64,000 nt of DNA from Rhynchopus sp. YZ270_cl-10 (Eukaryota; Euglenozoa; Diplonemea; Diplonemida; Diplonemidae). The notes under the pieces are model-generated. The model was not told where the DNA came from and did not search any database. It was given only the letters and a program-made list of their open reading frames with translations. Positions 10,619-22,300 of this stretch are shown here, piece by piece (positions within the stretch are counted from its first letter, which is position 1; each line of letters begins with the position of its first letter). The DNA lies in NCBI GenBank assembly GCA_964035575.1, contig OZ037866.1, positions 434,001 through 498,000 on the forward strand, in the 5' to 3' direction. A program made the position numbers and the translations under genes.

Positions 10619-12616
10619 GGTAAGGACATTCTGGTACCCCCAAGTTTGACTTTTGGACAATTCAGACCCACAAGGTTTCGATAAAGACAATTCAGACCCA
10701 CAAGGTTTACGATAAAGACAGTTCAAACCCACAAGGTTTACGATAAAGACACTTCAGAACCACAAGGTTTGCATTTTGGACAGTTCAACCCCACAAGGTT
10801 TGCACTTTGGACAGTTCAGACCTTGTGGGTCTGAACTGTCCAAAATGCAAACCTTGTGGGTCTGAAGTGTCCAAAATTCAAACCTTGTGGTCTGAAGTGT
10901 CCAAAATACAAACCTTGTGGTTCTGAACTGTCCAAAAGTCAAACCTTGTACGTGTTTTCTTCTTCTAAGGTGCTTGCTCTCCATACCTAGACCCTCGAAT
11001 TTTTTTTCTTGACCCCATACATATGGGTGCATTTCGACGATTTGAGGCCATTCAAAGCAAAAGTTGGCACTTTTGAGCATCTGCGGGGGTCTAAAACACG
11101 GTTTTGCGTACACCACGCTGGATGATAGGGGTCACATGATAGGTCACATCATGTGGCCATATATCAAGTTACACCGCAAAAATCTACCAGACCCTGTCTT
11201 CGTGCACCTTTTTTCACCCACCCACACCCACACCTCCCCACCCATCCCTCACAGGATTACACCAAAATAATGAAAATTGGGTTTCAAGTACCCTGTTTCT
11301 CTCAGAAGTCAGTCACTGCTATTGCCATTTAACCCAGGGAGCATAGCTAGTGCAAGAAATTCGACCTTTGGAAACTTTCCGGAAAGTCTGTCCTCTGCTC
11401 GCGGAGGACGAGGCACAATAAAATATTGCGTTCCCCCAGAAAACCAGTGCACATTTCACACTCCTTGTGGGTGGTCTTGTTGCCTTCTTGTCACAGTAAT
11501 TTTGGCCCAGGCATGCTCTTGAGCATGACAATTTAGTGTGTATGGGGCAGGGTGTTGTTTTGTTCTGAATTCTCTAGTTATCATCTAAGTCAATCGCGGG
11601 TGGTGGTTTGTGTAGCGTGAGGCACTCTTTTTAACAAACTTCCTGCAGTTGATAATAACCTTATATAATAACCGGGGGGTGGTTTGCGGACGCTGCCATA
11701 TGCACTGTTGTTATTTCTTCGGATTTAACAACGTACAGCGTAACATAGTGGATTCGCCTGGTCGACACAACCTTTGATAGATATGGGATAACCAACCCCC
11801 TTCGACCCCTCGTGGGTTCACTGAACAAGCCCTGGTGGTAGTTAAACGCGATTGAACATTTAACTTCCTAGAGATGAAAGAACAAGACAACACTTCTGTA
11901 CCCGCGCATCAAAATTGTGGAAAACTTTGCACCCCAAACACCCTCAACAACGCCTGCCAAAAGGCGCCCCTTGTTGCTGGGAGTTGGTTCTCATGTTTGA
12001 TACCTGCACAGCAGGCATTCCTCTGAGTCCAACGCATGTTTGGCCTGTCTGCGGCGTTGTACGAAGACAGGGTCTGGTAGATTTTTGCGGTGTAACTTGA
12101 TATATGGCCACATGATGTGACCTATCATGTGACCCCTATCATCCAGCGTGGTGTACGCAAAACCGTGTTTTAGACCCCCGCAGATGCTCAAAAGTGCCAA
12201 CTTTTGCTTTGAATGGCCTCAAATCGTCGAAATGCACCCATATGTATGGGGTCAAGAAAAAAAATTCGAGGGTCTAGGTATGGAGAGCAAGCACCTTAGA
12301 AGAAGAAAACACGTACAAGGTTTGACTTTTGGACAGTTCAGAACCACAAGGTTTGTATTTTGGACACTTCAGACCACAAGGTTTGAATTTTGGACACTTC
12401 AGACCCACAAGGTTTGCATTTTGGACAGTTCAGACCCACAAGGTCTGAACTGTCCAAAGTGCAAACCTTGTGGGGTTGAACTGTCCAAAATGCAAACCTT
12501 GTGGTTCTGAAGTGTCTTTATCGTAAACCTTGTGGGTTTGAACTGTCTTTATCGAAACCTTGTGGGTCTGAATTGTCCAAAAGTCAAACTTGGGGGTACC
12601 AGAATGTCCTTACCCC

Positions 12617-13488
12617 AAAAAAAAAAGCGGAAAGACACAAAAATAGAGCCAAAACAGAACTAAAAACAAAACAAAAACTTGAAGAGAGAAAAAATAATGA
12701 AACTTGGAATACAAAGCACTCCCGTGACTGTATACTTTAGTAGGGGGAAAAAAATGGTGGGAATAAGGTTGCCACGCAAACCCACATACTTATTATTAAT
12801 GACACCTAAACGGAACACTGTTGGACCTTTTTTTTACAAAGAAAAGGTTCAGAATTATTACGATATTTTCTTTTGTAGGCACACACTGGGGTCACTTTTC
12901 TCATACGCAGAGAGAGAGAAAAAGATTGGGTCTTTGTTTGTGCGCTCAAATATGGGCGTAACACAAAAAGGTGGAAAAAAAAAAAATGTGAACTGCAAGA
13001 ATCAAAACAGACAATCACAATGCTCTTGCTTTTTTTTCCGTTTTGCTTTGCCAAAGCGCTACAATCTTTTAGAACTTGCAACTAAAGAATGTTGCTATGT
13101 ATATTTTAAAAAAAAAAAAACTTTGGTCTGCTCTGACAATAAGCACCCAAACAAAAATCACCACCGTCACCTCAACCACAAACACATCAGGCATATTACC
13201 TAAAAAAAACCCCCCCGTAAGACAAACACCCATCCCCCTACCCTCCTCCCTTTCCCTGGCCTAACACCCTCTGAAAGTATATTGCCTTCTCTAACACCCC
13301 TCTTTCCCCTCGAACTAATCGTCTCCTTTAACAAAGTTGACTTGAAATGCAAAGCCCTCTCGTGAACAGTGTGGTACAATGACCGGGTGTACCGGAGGGG
13401 GTGGACACCCAAACCATGCAGTCCTACAATCCATTTACATCTGATATGCTTACTCTCCTGCTTCCAAAAAAGATAAATCTCACGGCAT
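12617..13488. other. Intergenic, 3' side of the receptor kinase gene
   Basis: AT-rich with several A runs; from about 13200 it becomes C/T-rich. No supported gene. It contains the 3' flank of the minus-strand receptor gene, whose stop codon is at 13489-13491. Confidence 0.5.
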
Positions 13489-16400
13489 TTAAAGAAGAGG
13501 CTCGAAAACGGGGTTTGATGAGGGTTGAATGGATTCGAGGTATGGGTCTTGCAGTAGGGTGGTTGCGTTTGGACGCAACGTGGGGTCACGCACAAAGCAA
13601 CGGTCGAGGAAACGTTGCGCCTGGGGGTCTGAGGAGAGAAGGGGCGGAAGAGGCGGGCCTGCCTCGCTGTCGAGGATGCGGAGGACCGTTTCGTGGCTGG
13701 GCTCCCCTTTGCGGATGCGCCATGGGAGCACACCTGACATCTCTACCACTGTACACCCCAGGCTCCATATGTCACATCGCGTACCATAAGCGCGCCCGAC
13801 ATTCCCTTTCCGCAAAACCTCGGGCGCCATCCAGAAGGGTGTCCCCACGCATGTCTCCGCACCTAACACTCCATGAGTCATTTCATCATCTTCAAACAGC
13901 TTGGAACAGCCAAAATCAGATAATTTGAGACTGCCCTTTGCTGATATGAGGACATTGTCAGCCTTAACGTCACGATGTGCAACTGCAGCGCGGCCAACCT
14001 CAGCGCTGTGGAGATAGGCAAGGCCGAGAAGTATTTGTTTAGTGTAGGCACGGATTGTCGCAGCATCGAGCGAGCCTTGGTTGCGAAGAAGGGTTTTAAT
14101 AGAACCGCCAGGCATGTACTCCATATAGATCTCGAGGGTGGAGGCATCACGCCATATATGCCCAAGGTATTGAACGACGTGAGGGTGTCGAAGGGAACGC
14201 ATCAGAACAAACTCCTGCTCCACCCGCATTCTTGCCTTTGCAGAGTGGCTTGACCCAAGTATCATCTCCTTCACAGCAACCTCCCGTCCACCCGACATCG
14301 CTCTGTGCACAACCCCGTAACTCCCCTTTCCAATGGGAGGACGAATTTTGCTTGCCGAACCCATTTCCTCTTCGGTTAACCACACTGCATCTGCGCGTTT
14401 GAGGCCAGGTGAATCGGGGATAGTGAAATAGTCGGTTCCAGGGCTGTTTACAATGAAGATGTGTTGAAGCAGTGCGGTGGCGGTGGGGCGTTCGTTGGGG
14501 TGCTGCGCTAGGCAGGAGAGGACAAAGTCCTTCGCCTCGCTTGAGCATGTGTCCACAACGTTCTCAGGTGGGTGTACAGGGTCACGCATCATTGCAGCCC
14601 ACACATTGTCCTCAATCTTCCCAGGAGGAACCCCACCGTTAAGCATCTCAGACACAGCACAGCCCAAACTATAGATATCCACCGGGGTACCCGCAGAACA
14701 TCCTTGCTTCAAAAGCTCTGGCGCCATAAAGTTTGGACTACCTGCTTGAGTGTTCAGCCCAGCAGACATATTGGTAATAGACCCAAAGAAAGACTTCTGT
14801 GTTTTATGCGCAAAGTTGCTCCGGTCACCGTCCAACTCTTTTAGGGTCCCAAAATCGCACAATTTTGCGTCGCCTGTTCCTGTGAGGAGGATGTTGTCTG
14901 ATTTGATGTCTCTATGAACGATGTTGTGGGAATGCAAAAACTCGATTGCGCTGAGGGTGTGGCGTGTGTATGTGGCGGCTTCGTCTTCTGGGAGGGTTTT
15001 GGGGGCAAGGGAGCGGACCTTTTCGCCGAGGGATCCTCCTGGGACGTATTCCATGAAGACACAGAGGATACTACCGACAGGGTCGTAGAGCATGTCGAAC
15101 ATGGCAATGAGCTTGGGGTGGCGCAGTGTCTGGAGGAGGTTGAGGGTGTGCTTTGTCTCGTTGGCATCCTCCCTCGTAGCAGCGCTCTGCTCCTTCATCG
15201 CAATGACAGCCCCCGTCGCCTCCAGCCTCCCCACGAACACGACCGCAAACGCACCACACCCAATCTTCTTGTCTCTCGCAAATGTGCTGTAGATGTGTTT
15301 TGTAGGTCCCTCAACGTGCGGGCCACTAGGAATCTCGGAGGGTATCGTCATGCCCTCGCTCTGGAGAAGGGTGACCTCGTGGTGTGCATTGCTCTTAGTG
15401 TGGGTGACGGCGGAGTGCAGGGCAGAGAAGGGTGTGTGCGTGCTCGCATCCTCGTCGACAGCGTCTTGCATCTCGTCCTGGTCGGTCGCGTCGCTCTCGG
15501 GGAGAAGCAGTGCAGAGAAGGCGCCATTGTCAAGCTGTTGCAGTGTGTTTGCCTCATGTGTGTTCTGTGATTTGTCCCTACGCCGACACCACCACCACAC
15601 AGACAACGCAAGACAGCACACCAATAGAACCAACACAACACTCAGAACCACACCGACCGCAACACCGTCAGAGCCCTGCGGAACCTCCCCATCTACAGGT
15701 GCAGCGGACACAGGTGTGTCTGTGGTGTCCAGTGTCGTGTGGGTGGGCGAGGTCGTCAAGGTGGTAGGGGACGCTGACACCTTTTGTACCGTGGCAGGCA
15801 GCTCTGTGGCCCCCGTGATTGTAGTGGGGGTGATTGTGTGAGGCGGTTCAGTTGCTGGCGGTTCCGTCGTTGTTGGAGGCTCCGTCGGGTCCAACACAGG
15901 CACGCCAGTTGCCGACAGCTCCGTTTTTGGTGCTTCGGTTGCTGGAGGATCCGTGCTTGGCACACCAGTTCTTGGAGGCTCTGTCGCTGGAACACTAGTT
16001 GTGGGCAACTCCGTCTTTGGTGTAGCTGTTACTGGGGGCACTACTTTGGGCGCGTTTGTTGTTGGAGGCTCTGTTTTTGGCGCACCAGTTGCGGGAGTAT
16101 CTGTTTTTGGTGCTTCAGTCGTAGGAGCATCTGTGGTTGGCACGTTTGTCGCTGGAGGATCCGTCTTTGGTGCTTCAGTTGCTGGAGACTCTGTCATTGG
16201 CGCATCCGTTGGCGCATCCGTCGCTGGAGTATTTGTTTTTGGCGCACCAGTTGCTGGAGACTCTGTTTTTGGTGCTTCAGTCGTGGGAGCATCTGTGGTT
16301 GGCGCGTTCGTTGTTGGAGGATCCGTCTTTGGCACACCCGTCGCTGGAGGGTCTGTTTTTGGCGCATCAGTTGCTGGAGGATCTGTTTTTGGTGCTTCAG

Positions 16401-18531
16401 TCGTGGGAGCATCTGTGGTAGGCGCGTTTGTCGCTGGAGGATCCGTCTTTGGTGCTGCAGTTGCTGGAGACTCTGTCGTAGGCAGAGCTGTCAGCGGAGC
16501 AGTTGTATCCGACGCCACAAGTGCAGAAAGGTCCCACTGGATGCATGTATCATCAGTGGAACACGAGAACAACCGATGTCCCCCACCAAACGTCACTGAC
16601 CTTATACTGTTCGCATGGCCCACTAATGATGCCACCAACACCGAAAAGTCGTCCCCAGAATAGATCATCAGCACGTCGGACGTGGACACAGCAATGAGTG
16701 CACCATCGGAGGACATTGCGGTAGACGCCACGTACGGCACTAGGACCTGCTGCTGTGGTCTGCCTGTGAGGACGCTGTACTTGACAAGCTTGTCGACGAA
16801 AGTGAGCAGCACGGAGGACGTGTCCCGGTAGAGGAACACACCTTTGATGTCTGCCCCGGGCGCAGAGAAGGCAGCGTACGTGGATCCATCGGATACCTTC
16901 CACACCACAACAGCCGACCCGTCGTTACACGACACGCACGTCCCCCCGCATGCAACGTACTGTGAATCGGGGCTCACCGCAACCAACGACGAGACAGCCA
17001 GAGTCGCATCACTGAAGGTCGTTGTTGCGAACGTATTCGCATTCATCACTACAACCCCTGCTGCTGCTGTGTACAGCACATACGAGGAGTCAGGCGCATA
17101 CACGATACCACCACCGAAGCTTCCTTTAGGGATGGGCACCGCACGGAACAGAATCAGACTTGCGGCGTCGTAGAAACGGATCTCTCCAGGGTCTGAGTCT
17201 GGTATCACAACGTGCGTTACACCGTCCGTGGTGGAAGTGCCGTGGTCGATCGTGGCGTACTCCACAGTACGTATGTACCCTGACGTTGCGTTCCACACAA
17301 ACATCGAGTCAATGAACGTCATGAGGAGCAGGGACACACCTGCGTGGTGTGCTGCACTGATCGTACTGGAAGTACCAAAGAACGCCTTGCTGACACAGTA
17401 TTGCCATCCGTTGCACGACATCTGTACGTTGTTTCGTGCGGTCGGCGACACCTTGTGGATGCTGGCTGGGGTGGAGGTGGTGGGCACAGCCGTCCCTGCT
17501 GACACATCCAGCGGGGGCAACGAGAACAGGTTGCACACCATGTCGCTGGTGCACGTCATCAGTGCGGCTGAGCCTGGCATGAAAGAGACTGCGGTGACCA
17601 GACTCTGGTAGTAGATATCCTCAGCAAGAAATAGTGACGGCGAGAGGCTGTCGGCAGAGTACAGCACAGCGTAGGTGTGGTAGTCTTCCAGGGATGCGGC
17701 AAAGTACAGCCCGTTGTCGGAGACGCTGGCCCCGTATCCGTAGGGTGACCACGGGTGACTGATGCTGACATCCTCCCAGACAGTCATCGGAACTGTGGTC
17801 ACTTTCTTCAACACACCTTGTGCACCTGAAGTGGCCGCAATGAAGTGGGTACCATCAGGGAAAAAGCGCAGGTATACACAATCGGATGCCGTCACTGCGA
17901 AGTTGTGTCCGTAGACGTTTGTTGTCGCAACCTCCCAGACACGGACCACAGCAGTGTTGCTCATTGCACCAAGGAAGCGCCCATTTGAGGAGACATCGAT
18001 GCTCTGCGCAGAAGTAATTCCCGTGTACTCCTGCACAACGGTGTTGGTGGTGATGCTCACGAGGCTCACCCCAGTGGGGGAGGTAACGTAGATCTCATCC
18101 TCAGTCTTGAAGCGGACCTCGTGGTTCCACTTCATGTTCACAGTCACCTCGCTGCGCACGACATTCTGTGGGGACGTAAAAGCCTCATTGATCTGACTGT
18201 AAATAGCAAGGGTAGTCGTACTCTCAAGCACAGCAAGCCTCCCCCCGGACGGGGAAAACGCAAGGGCGGTTGTCTTCAGCCCAACATCAATAGTCTGCCC
18301 CGCAGCGTTCGCTGTGTTCCATAAAAACAACTTATTCTTATAGTGTGGACCACTGTAGGTTGTGCACGCAAACCCGCCATCTGCACTGACTGCAAGCCCT
18401 GTTGGCACACCTCCAACAGAAAACCTGCGTGCGCAGTTCGGGATAATTCCGCAGTTTACAGAAACATCGACGGCTGGGCTCAACGACGCAACTGCTGCTA
18501 ATACGGCTGCTTGCAACACTGCCGGCCACAT
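13489..18531 (-). CDS. Transmembrane receptor with extracellular WD40 propellers and two tandem Ser/Thr kinase domains
   Basis: A single open frame of 1680 codons; the ATG is at 18531, since the codon before it is GTG. Residues 1-22 form a signal peptide. About 28-345 and 370-672 are two sets of WD40-like blades, ending in a classical GH...WD repeat (LVGHANSIRSV, CIQWDLS). 674-955 is a Pro/Thr/Ala stalk of repeated TDPPATNAP-like units. 957-982 is a hydrophobic membrane segment followed by CRRR. Kinase 1 (about 1085-1350) has IGCGAF, AMKE, VHRDIKSDN, DFG and APE. Kinase 2 (about 1398-1665) has IGKGSYGVV, VAVKEM, AHRDVKADN, SDFG and GTPFWMAPE. Both keep all catalytic residues and resemble the MAP3K/STE11 group. 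By topology the WD40 part faces outward and the kinases face the cytosol. A candidate acceptor AG lies at 18548-18547. The ligand is unknown. Confidence 0.92.
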   Translation of the reverse strand: MWPAVLQAAVLAAVASLSPAVDVSVNCGIIPNCARRFSVGGVPTGLAVSADGGFACTTYSGPHYKNKLFLWNTANAAGQTIDVGLKTTALAFSPSGGRLAVLESTTTLAIYSQINEAFTSPQNVVRSEVTVNMKWNHEVRFKTEDEIYVTSPTGVSLVSITTNTVVQEYTGITSAQSIDVSSNGRFLGAMSNTAVVRVWEVATTNVYGHNFAVTASDCVYLRFFPDGTHFIAATSGAQGVLKKVTTVPMTVWEDVSISHPWSPYGYGASVSDNGLYFAASLEDYHTYAVLYSADSLSPSLFLAEDIYYQSLVTAVSFMPGSAALMTCTSDMVCNLFSLPPLDVSAGTAVPTTSTPASIHKVSPTARNNVQMSCNGWQYCVSKAFFGTSSTISAAHHAGVSLLLMTFIDSMFVWNATSGYIRTVEYATIDHGTSTTDGVTHVVIPDSDPGEIRFYDAASLILFRAVPIPKGSFGGGIVYAPDSSYVLYTAAAGVVVMNANTFATTTFSDATLAVSSLVAVSPDSQYVACGGTCVSCNDGSAVVVWKVSDGSTYAAFSAPGADIKGVFLYRDTSSVLLTFVDKLVKYSVLTGRPQQQVLVPYVASTAMSSDGALIAVSTSDVLMIYSGDDFSVLVASLVGHANSIRSVTFGGGHRLFSCSTDDTCIQWDLSALVASDTTAPLTALPTTESPATAAPKTDPPATNAPTTDAPTTEAPKTDPPATDAPKTDPPATGVPKTDPPTTNAPTTDAPTTEAPKTESPATGAPKTNTPATDAPTDAPMTESPATEAPKTDPPATNVPTTDAPTTEAPKTDTPATGAPKTEPPTTNAPKVVPPVTATPKTELPTTSVPATEPPRTGVPSTDPPATEAPKTELSATGVPVLDPTEPPTTTEPPATEPPHTITPTTITGATELPATVQKVSASPTTLTTSPTHTTLDTTDTPVSAAPVDGEVPQGSDGVAVGVVLSVVLVLLVCCLALSVWWWCRRRDKSQNTHEANTLQQLDNGAFSALLLPESDATDQDEMQDAVDEDASTHTPFSALHSAVTHTKSNAHHEVTLLQSEGMTIPSEIPSGPHVEGPTKHIYSTFARDKKIGCGAFAVVFVGRLEATGAVIAMKEQSAATREDANETKHTLNLLQTLRHPKLIAMFDMLYDPVGSILCVFMEYVPGGSLGEKVRSLAPKTLPEDEAATYTRHTLSAIEFLHSHNIVHRDIKSDNILLTGTGDAKLCDFGTLKELDGDRSNFAHKTQKSFFGSITNMSAGLNTQAGSPNFMAPELLKQGCSAGTPVDIYSLGCAVSEMLNGGVPPGKIEDNVWAAMMRDPVHPPENVVDTCSSEAKDFVLSCLAQHPNERPTATALLQHIFIVNSPGTDYFTIPDSPGLKRADAVWLTEEEMGSASKIRPPIGKGSYGVVHRAMSGGREVAVKEMILGSSHSAKARMRVEQEFVLMRSLRHPHVVQYLGHIWRDASTLEIYMEYMPGGSIKTLLRNQGSLDAATIRAYTKQILLGLAYLHSAEVGRAAVAHRDVKADNVLISAKGSLKLSDFGCSKLFEDDEMTHGVLGAETCVGTPFWMAPEVLRKGNVGRAYGTRCDIWSLGCTVVEMSGVLPWRIRKGEPSHETVLRILDSEAGPPLPPLLSSDPQAQRFLDRCFVRDPTLRPNATTLLQDPYLESIQPSSNPVFEPLL
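15880..16495 (-). repeat. Coding minisatellite for the Pro/Thr stalk
   Basis: Inside the receptor gene, units of about 33-36 bp encode xPPATxAPKTD/APTTDAPTTEAP variants. Blocks of three units recur (for example near 16100, 16290 and 16390), pointing to unequal exchange. Stalk length is probably polymorphic. Confidence 0.8.
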
Positions 18532-19347
18532 CACGCAGCAGGACTACTGGATAAACAAGAACGTATCCCTTCTCATATTTATTAAAGCACAATGGGTAGA
18601 GATGAATGTGAGAGGGAAAAGAGCACTGTGTATGAAGGGTGTACAAGGTATGGGGATGGGTAGGGGAGAGTCATGGGCAGGGGAGGGGCCTCGCAGTAGC
18701 CGGTACAGTACGACAGTAGGACAGACGTCCTTACATATAATACGAATTAAAGTTGGGTGGAGGTATGTATTGTTGTGAAAACTCTTGGGCATGTGAGTGG
18801 GATAAACTGGGGAACCAGGTCTGGTGGAAAATATAGGTTCCACTAAAAGAGAGGCTCAACGTACTAAGTAGTGTCTGGTATTAAGCTCGTATAAAACCCT
18901 CCCTCATCTGGAGTCATTCTTAACCTTTCATATATCATTGTCCAAAAATAAACTTCAATCTACATTGATGTAGGGGTGCGGAGGAGAATATACAAATAAA
19001 ACACGTAGGGGGCCAGGGACCAAACTCGCAAAAACAGATTAATAAGACACTATAGACACGGGTGCAGGAATCCGAACAACAAGTGGAACACACAACACAA
19101 CAGACGACAGTCGCAAAGGACACTTCTTAGCGTAGCGATATCAAGACCACACCATTCTCGTCGCAAACCACGAACGTCACCACTTCATTTGTACCTAGAG
19201 ATGGCTCATCACGGGAATGTCCACAGAGCCTACCTCGCCGCAAATAAATTCCACCCAGATTCGCTGCAGACCCACCTCTTCATCAATGCTTTCTCCCACG
19301 TGACGTACACACAGGACCAGTATACAAATCAAAAGACCAATACTTTT
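18532..19347. other. Intergenic between the receptor gene and the satellite
   Basis: This should hold the promoter of the minus-strand receptor gene. No convincing ORF or known motif is seen. The satellite starts abruptly at about 19348. Confidence 0.5.
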
Positions 19348-22300
19348 ACAAAACCGCCCGTTTTCTAACAACGCGGTTCTTTCGAACAAAACCGCTCGTT
19401 TTCTAACAACGCGGTTCTTTCGAACAAAACCGCTCGTTTTCTGACAACGCGGTTCTTTCGAACAAAACCGCCCGTTTTCTGACAACGCGGTTCTTTCGAA
19501 CAAAACCGCCCGTTTTCTGACAACGCGGTTCTTTCGAACAAAACCGCTCGTTTTCTGACAACGCGGTTCTTTCGAACAAAACCGCCCGTTTTCTGACAAC
19601 GCGGTTCTTTCGAACAAAACCGCCCGTTTTCTGACAACGCGGTTCTTTCGAACAAAACCGCTCGTTTTCTGACAACGCGGTTCTTTCGAACAAAACCGAC
19701 CGTTTTCTGACAACGCGGTTCTTTCGAACAAAACCGCCCGTTTTCTGACAACGCGGTTCTTTCGAACAAAACCGCTCGTTTTCTGACAACGCGGTTCTTT
19801 CGAACAAAACCGCTCGTTTTCTGACAACGCGGTTCTTTCGAACAAAACCGCCCGTTTTCTAACAACGCGGTTCTTTCGAACAAAACCGCTCGTTTTCTAA
19901 CAACGCGGTTCTTTCGAACAAAACCGCTCGTTTTCTAACAACGCGGTTCTTTCGAACAAAACCGCTCGTTTTCTGACAACGCGGTTCTTTCGAACAAAAC
20001 CGCCCGTTTTCTGACAACGCGGTTCTTTCGAACAAAACCGCCCGTTTTCTGACAACGCGGTTCTTTCGAACAAAACCGCTCGTTTTCTGACAACGCGGTT
20101 CTTTCGAACAAAACCGACCGTTTTCTGACAACGCCGTTCTTTCGAACAAAACCGCTCGTTTTCTGACAACGCGGTTCTTTCGAACAAAACCGCTCGTTTT
20201 CTGACAACGCGGTTCTTTCGAACAAAACCGCCCGTTTTCTAACAACGCGGTTCTTTCGAACAAAACCGCTCGTTTTCTAACAACGCGGTTCTATCGAACA
20301 AAACCGCTCGTTTTCTGACAACGCGGTTCTTTCGAACAAAACCGCCCGTTTTCTGACAACGCGGTTCTTTCGAACAAAATCGCCCGTTTTCTGACAACGC
20401 GGTTCTTTCGAACAAAATCGCCCGTTTTCTAACAACGCGGTTCTTTCGAACAAAACCGACCGTTTTCTGACAACGCGGTTCTTTCGAACAAAACCGCTCG
20501 TTTTCTGACAACGCGGTTCTTTCGAACAAAATCGCCCGTTTTCTAACAACGCGGTTCTTTCGAACAAAACCGCCCGTTTTCTGACAACGCGGTTCTTTCG
20601 AACAAAACCGCTCGTTTTCTAACAACGCGGTTCTTTCGAACAAAACCGCCCGTTTTCTGACAACGCGGTTCTTTCGAACAAAATCGCCCGTTTTCTAACA
20701 ACGCGGTTCTTTCGAACAAAACCGCCCGTTTTCTGACAACGCGGTTCTTTCGAACAAAACCGCTCGTTTTCTGACAACGCGGTTCTTTCGAACAAAACCG
20801 CTCGTTTTCTGACAACGCGGTTCTTTCGAACAAAACCGCTCGTTTTCTGACAACGCGGTTCTTTCGAACAAAACCGCTCGTTTTCTGACAACGCGGTTCT
20901 TTCGAACAAAACCGCTCGTTTTCTAACAACGCGGTTCTTTCGAACAAAACCGCCCGTTTTCTGACAACGCGGTTCTTTCGAACAAAACCGCCCGTTTTCT
21001 GACAACGCGGTTCTTTCGAACAAAACCGACCGTTTTCTGACAACGCGGTTCTTTCGAACAAAACCGCCCGTTTTCTAACAACGTGGTTCTTTCGAACAAA
21101 ACCGCTCGTTTTCTAACAACGCGGTTCTTTCGAACAAAATCGCCCGTTTTCTAACAACGCGGTTCTTTCGAACAAAACCGACCGTTTTCTAACAACGCGG
21201 TTCTTTCGAACAAAACCGACCGTTTTCTGACAACGCGGTTCTTTCGAACAAAACCGCTCGTTTTCTAACAACGCGGTTCTTTCGAACAAAATCGCCCGTT
21301 TTCTAACAACGCGGTTCTTTCGAACAAAACCGACCGTTTTCTAACAACGCGGTTCTTTCGAACAAAACCGCTCGTTTTCTAACAACGCGGTTCTTTCGAA
21401 CAAAACCGACCGTTTTCTAACAACGCGGTTCTTTCGAACAAAACCGCCCGTTTTCTGACAACGCGGTTCTTTCGAACAAAACCGCTCGTTTTCTAACAAC
21501 GCGGTTCTTTCGAACAAAACCGCCCGTTTTCTGACAACGCGGTTCTTTCGAACAAAACCGCTCGTTTTCTGACAACGCGGTTCTTTCGAACAAAACCGCT
21601 CGTTTTCTGACAACGCGGTTCTTTCGAACAAAATCGCCCGTTTTCTAACAACGCGGTTCTTTCGAACAAAACCGCTCGTTTTCTGACAACGCGGTTCTTT
21701 CGAACAAAACCGCTCGTTTTCTGACAACGCGGTTCTTTCGAACAAAATCGCCCGTTTTCTAACAACGCGGTTCTTTCGAACAAAACCGCCCGTTTTCTGA
21801 CAACGCGGTTCTTTCGAACAAAACCGCCCGTTTTCTAACAACGCGGTTCTTTCGAACAAAACCGCTCGTTTTCTAACAACGCGGTTCTTTCGAACAAAAT
21901 CGCCCGTTTTCTAACAACGCGGTTCTTTCGAACAAAACCGCTCGTTTTCTGACAACGCGGTTCTTTCGAACAAAATCGCCCGTTTTCTAACAACGCGGTT
22001 CTTTCGAACAAAACCGCCCGTTTTCTGACAACGCGGTTCTTTCGAACAAAACCGCTCGTTTTCTAACAACGCGGTTCTTTCGAACAAAACCGCCCGTTTT
22101 CTGACAACGCGGTTCTTTCGAACAAAACCGCTCGTTTTCTGACAACGCGGTTCTTTCGAACAAAACCGCTCGTTTTCTGACAACGCGGTTCTTTCGAACA
22201 AAACCGCTCGTTTTCTGACAACGCGGTTCTTTCGAACAAAACCGCTCGTTTTCTGACAACGCGGTTCTTTCGAACAAAACCGCTCGTTTTCTAACAACGC

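Larger units (their letters stand above)
9019..12616. mobile_element. Foldback-like DNA element with long inverted repeats (interrupted)
   Basis: The termini are GGGGTAAGGA at 9019 and its complement TCCTTACCCC ending at 12616. The left arm is 10619-11204 once the nested insertion is removed, and the right arm is 12062-12616. The arms are near-perfect reverse complements, except that the left has one extra ~32-bp subrepeat. Each arm contains tandem subrepeats (CCACAAGGTTTGCATTTTGG and variants) and a central small palindrome near 10822 and 12440. The loop 11205-12061 is unique sequence with no recognisable transposase. Both sides are flanked by A runs, consistent with an A-tract target duplication. 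Without the nested hAT element the unit is about 2.0 kb. Long arms made of subrepeats are the mark of foldback elements. Confidence 0.75.

Noticed and set aside
15293-16663. Long plus-strand frames opposite the receptor gene
   Set aside because: They are shadows of the Pro/Thr-rich repeat coding on the minus strand; composition is a direct complement of that repeat.
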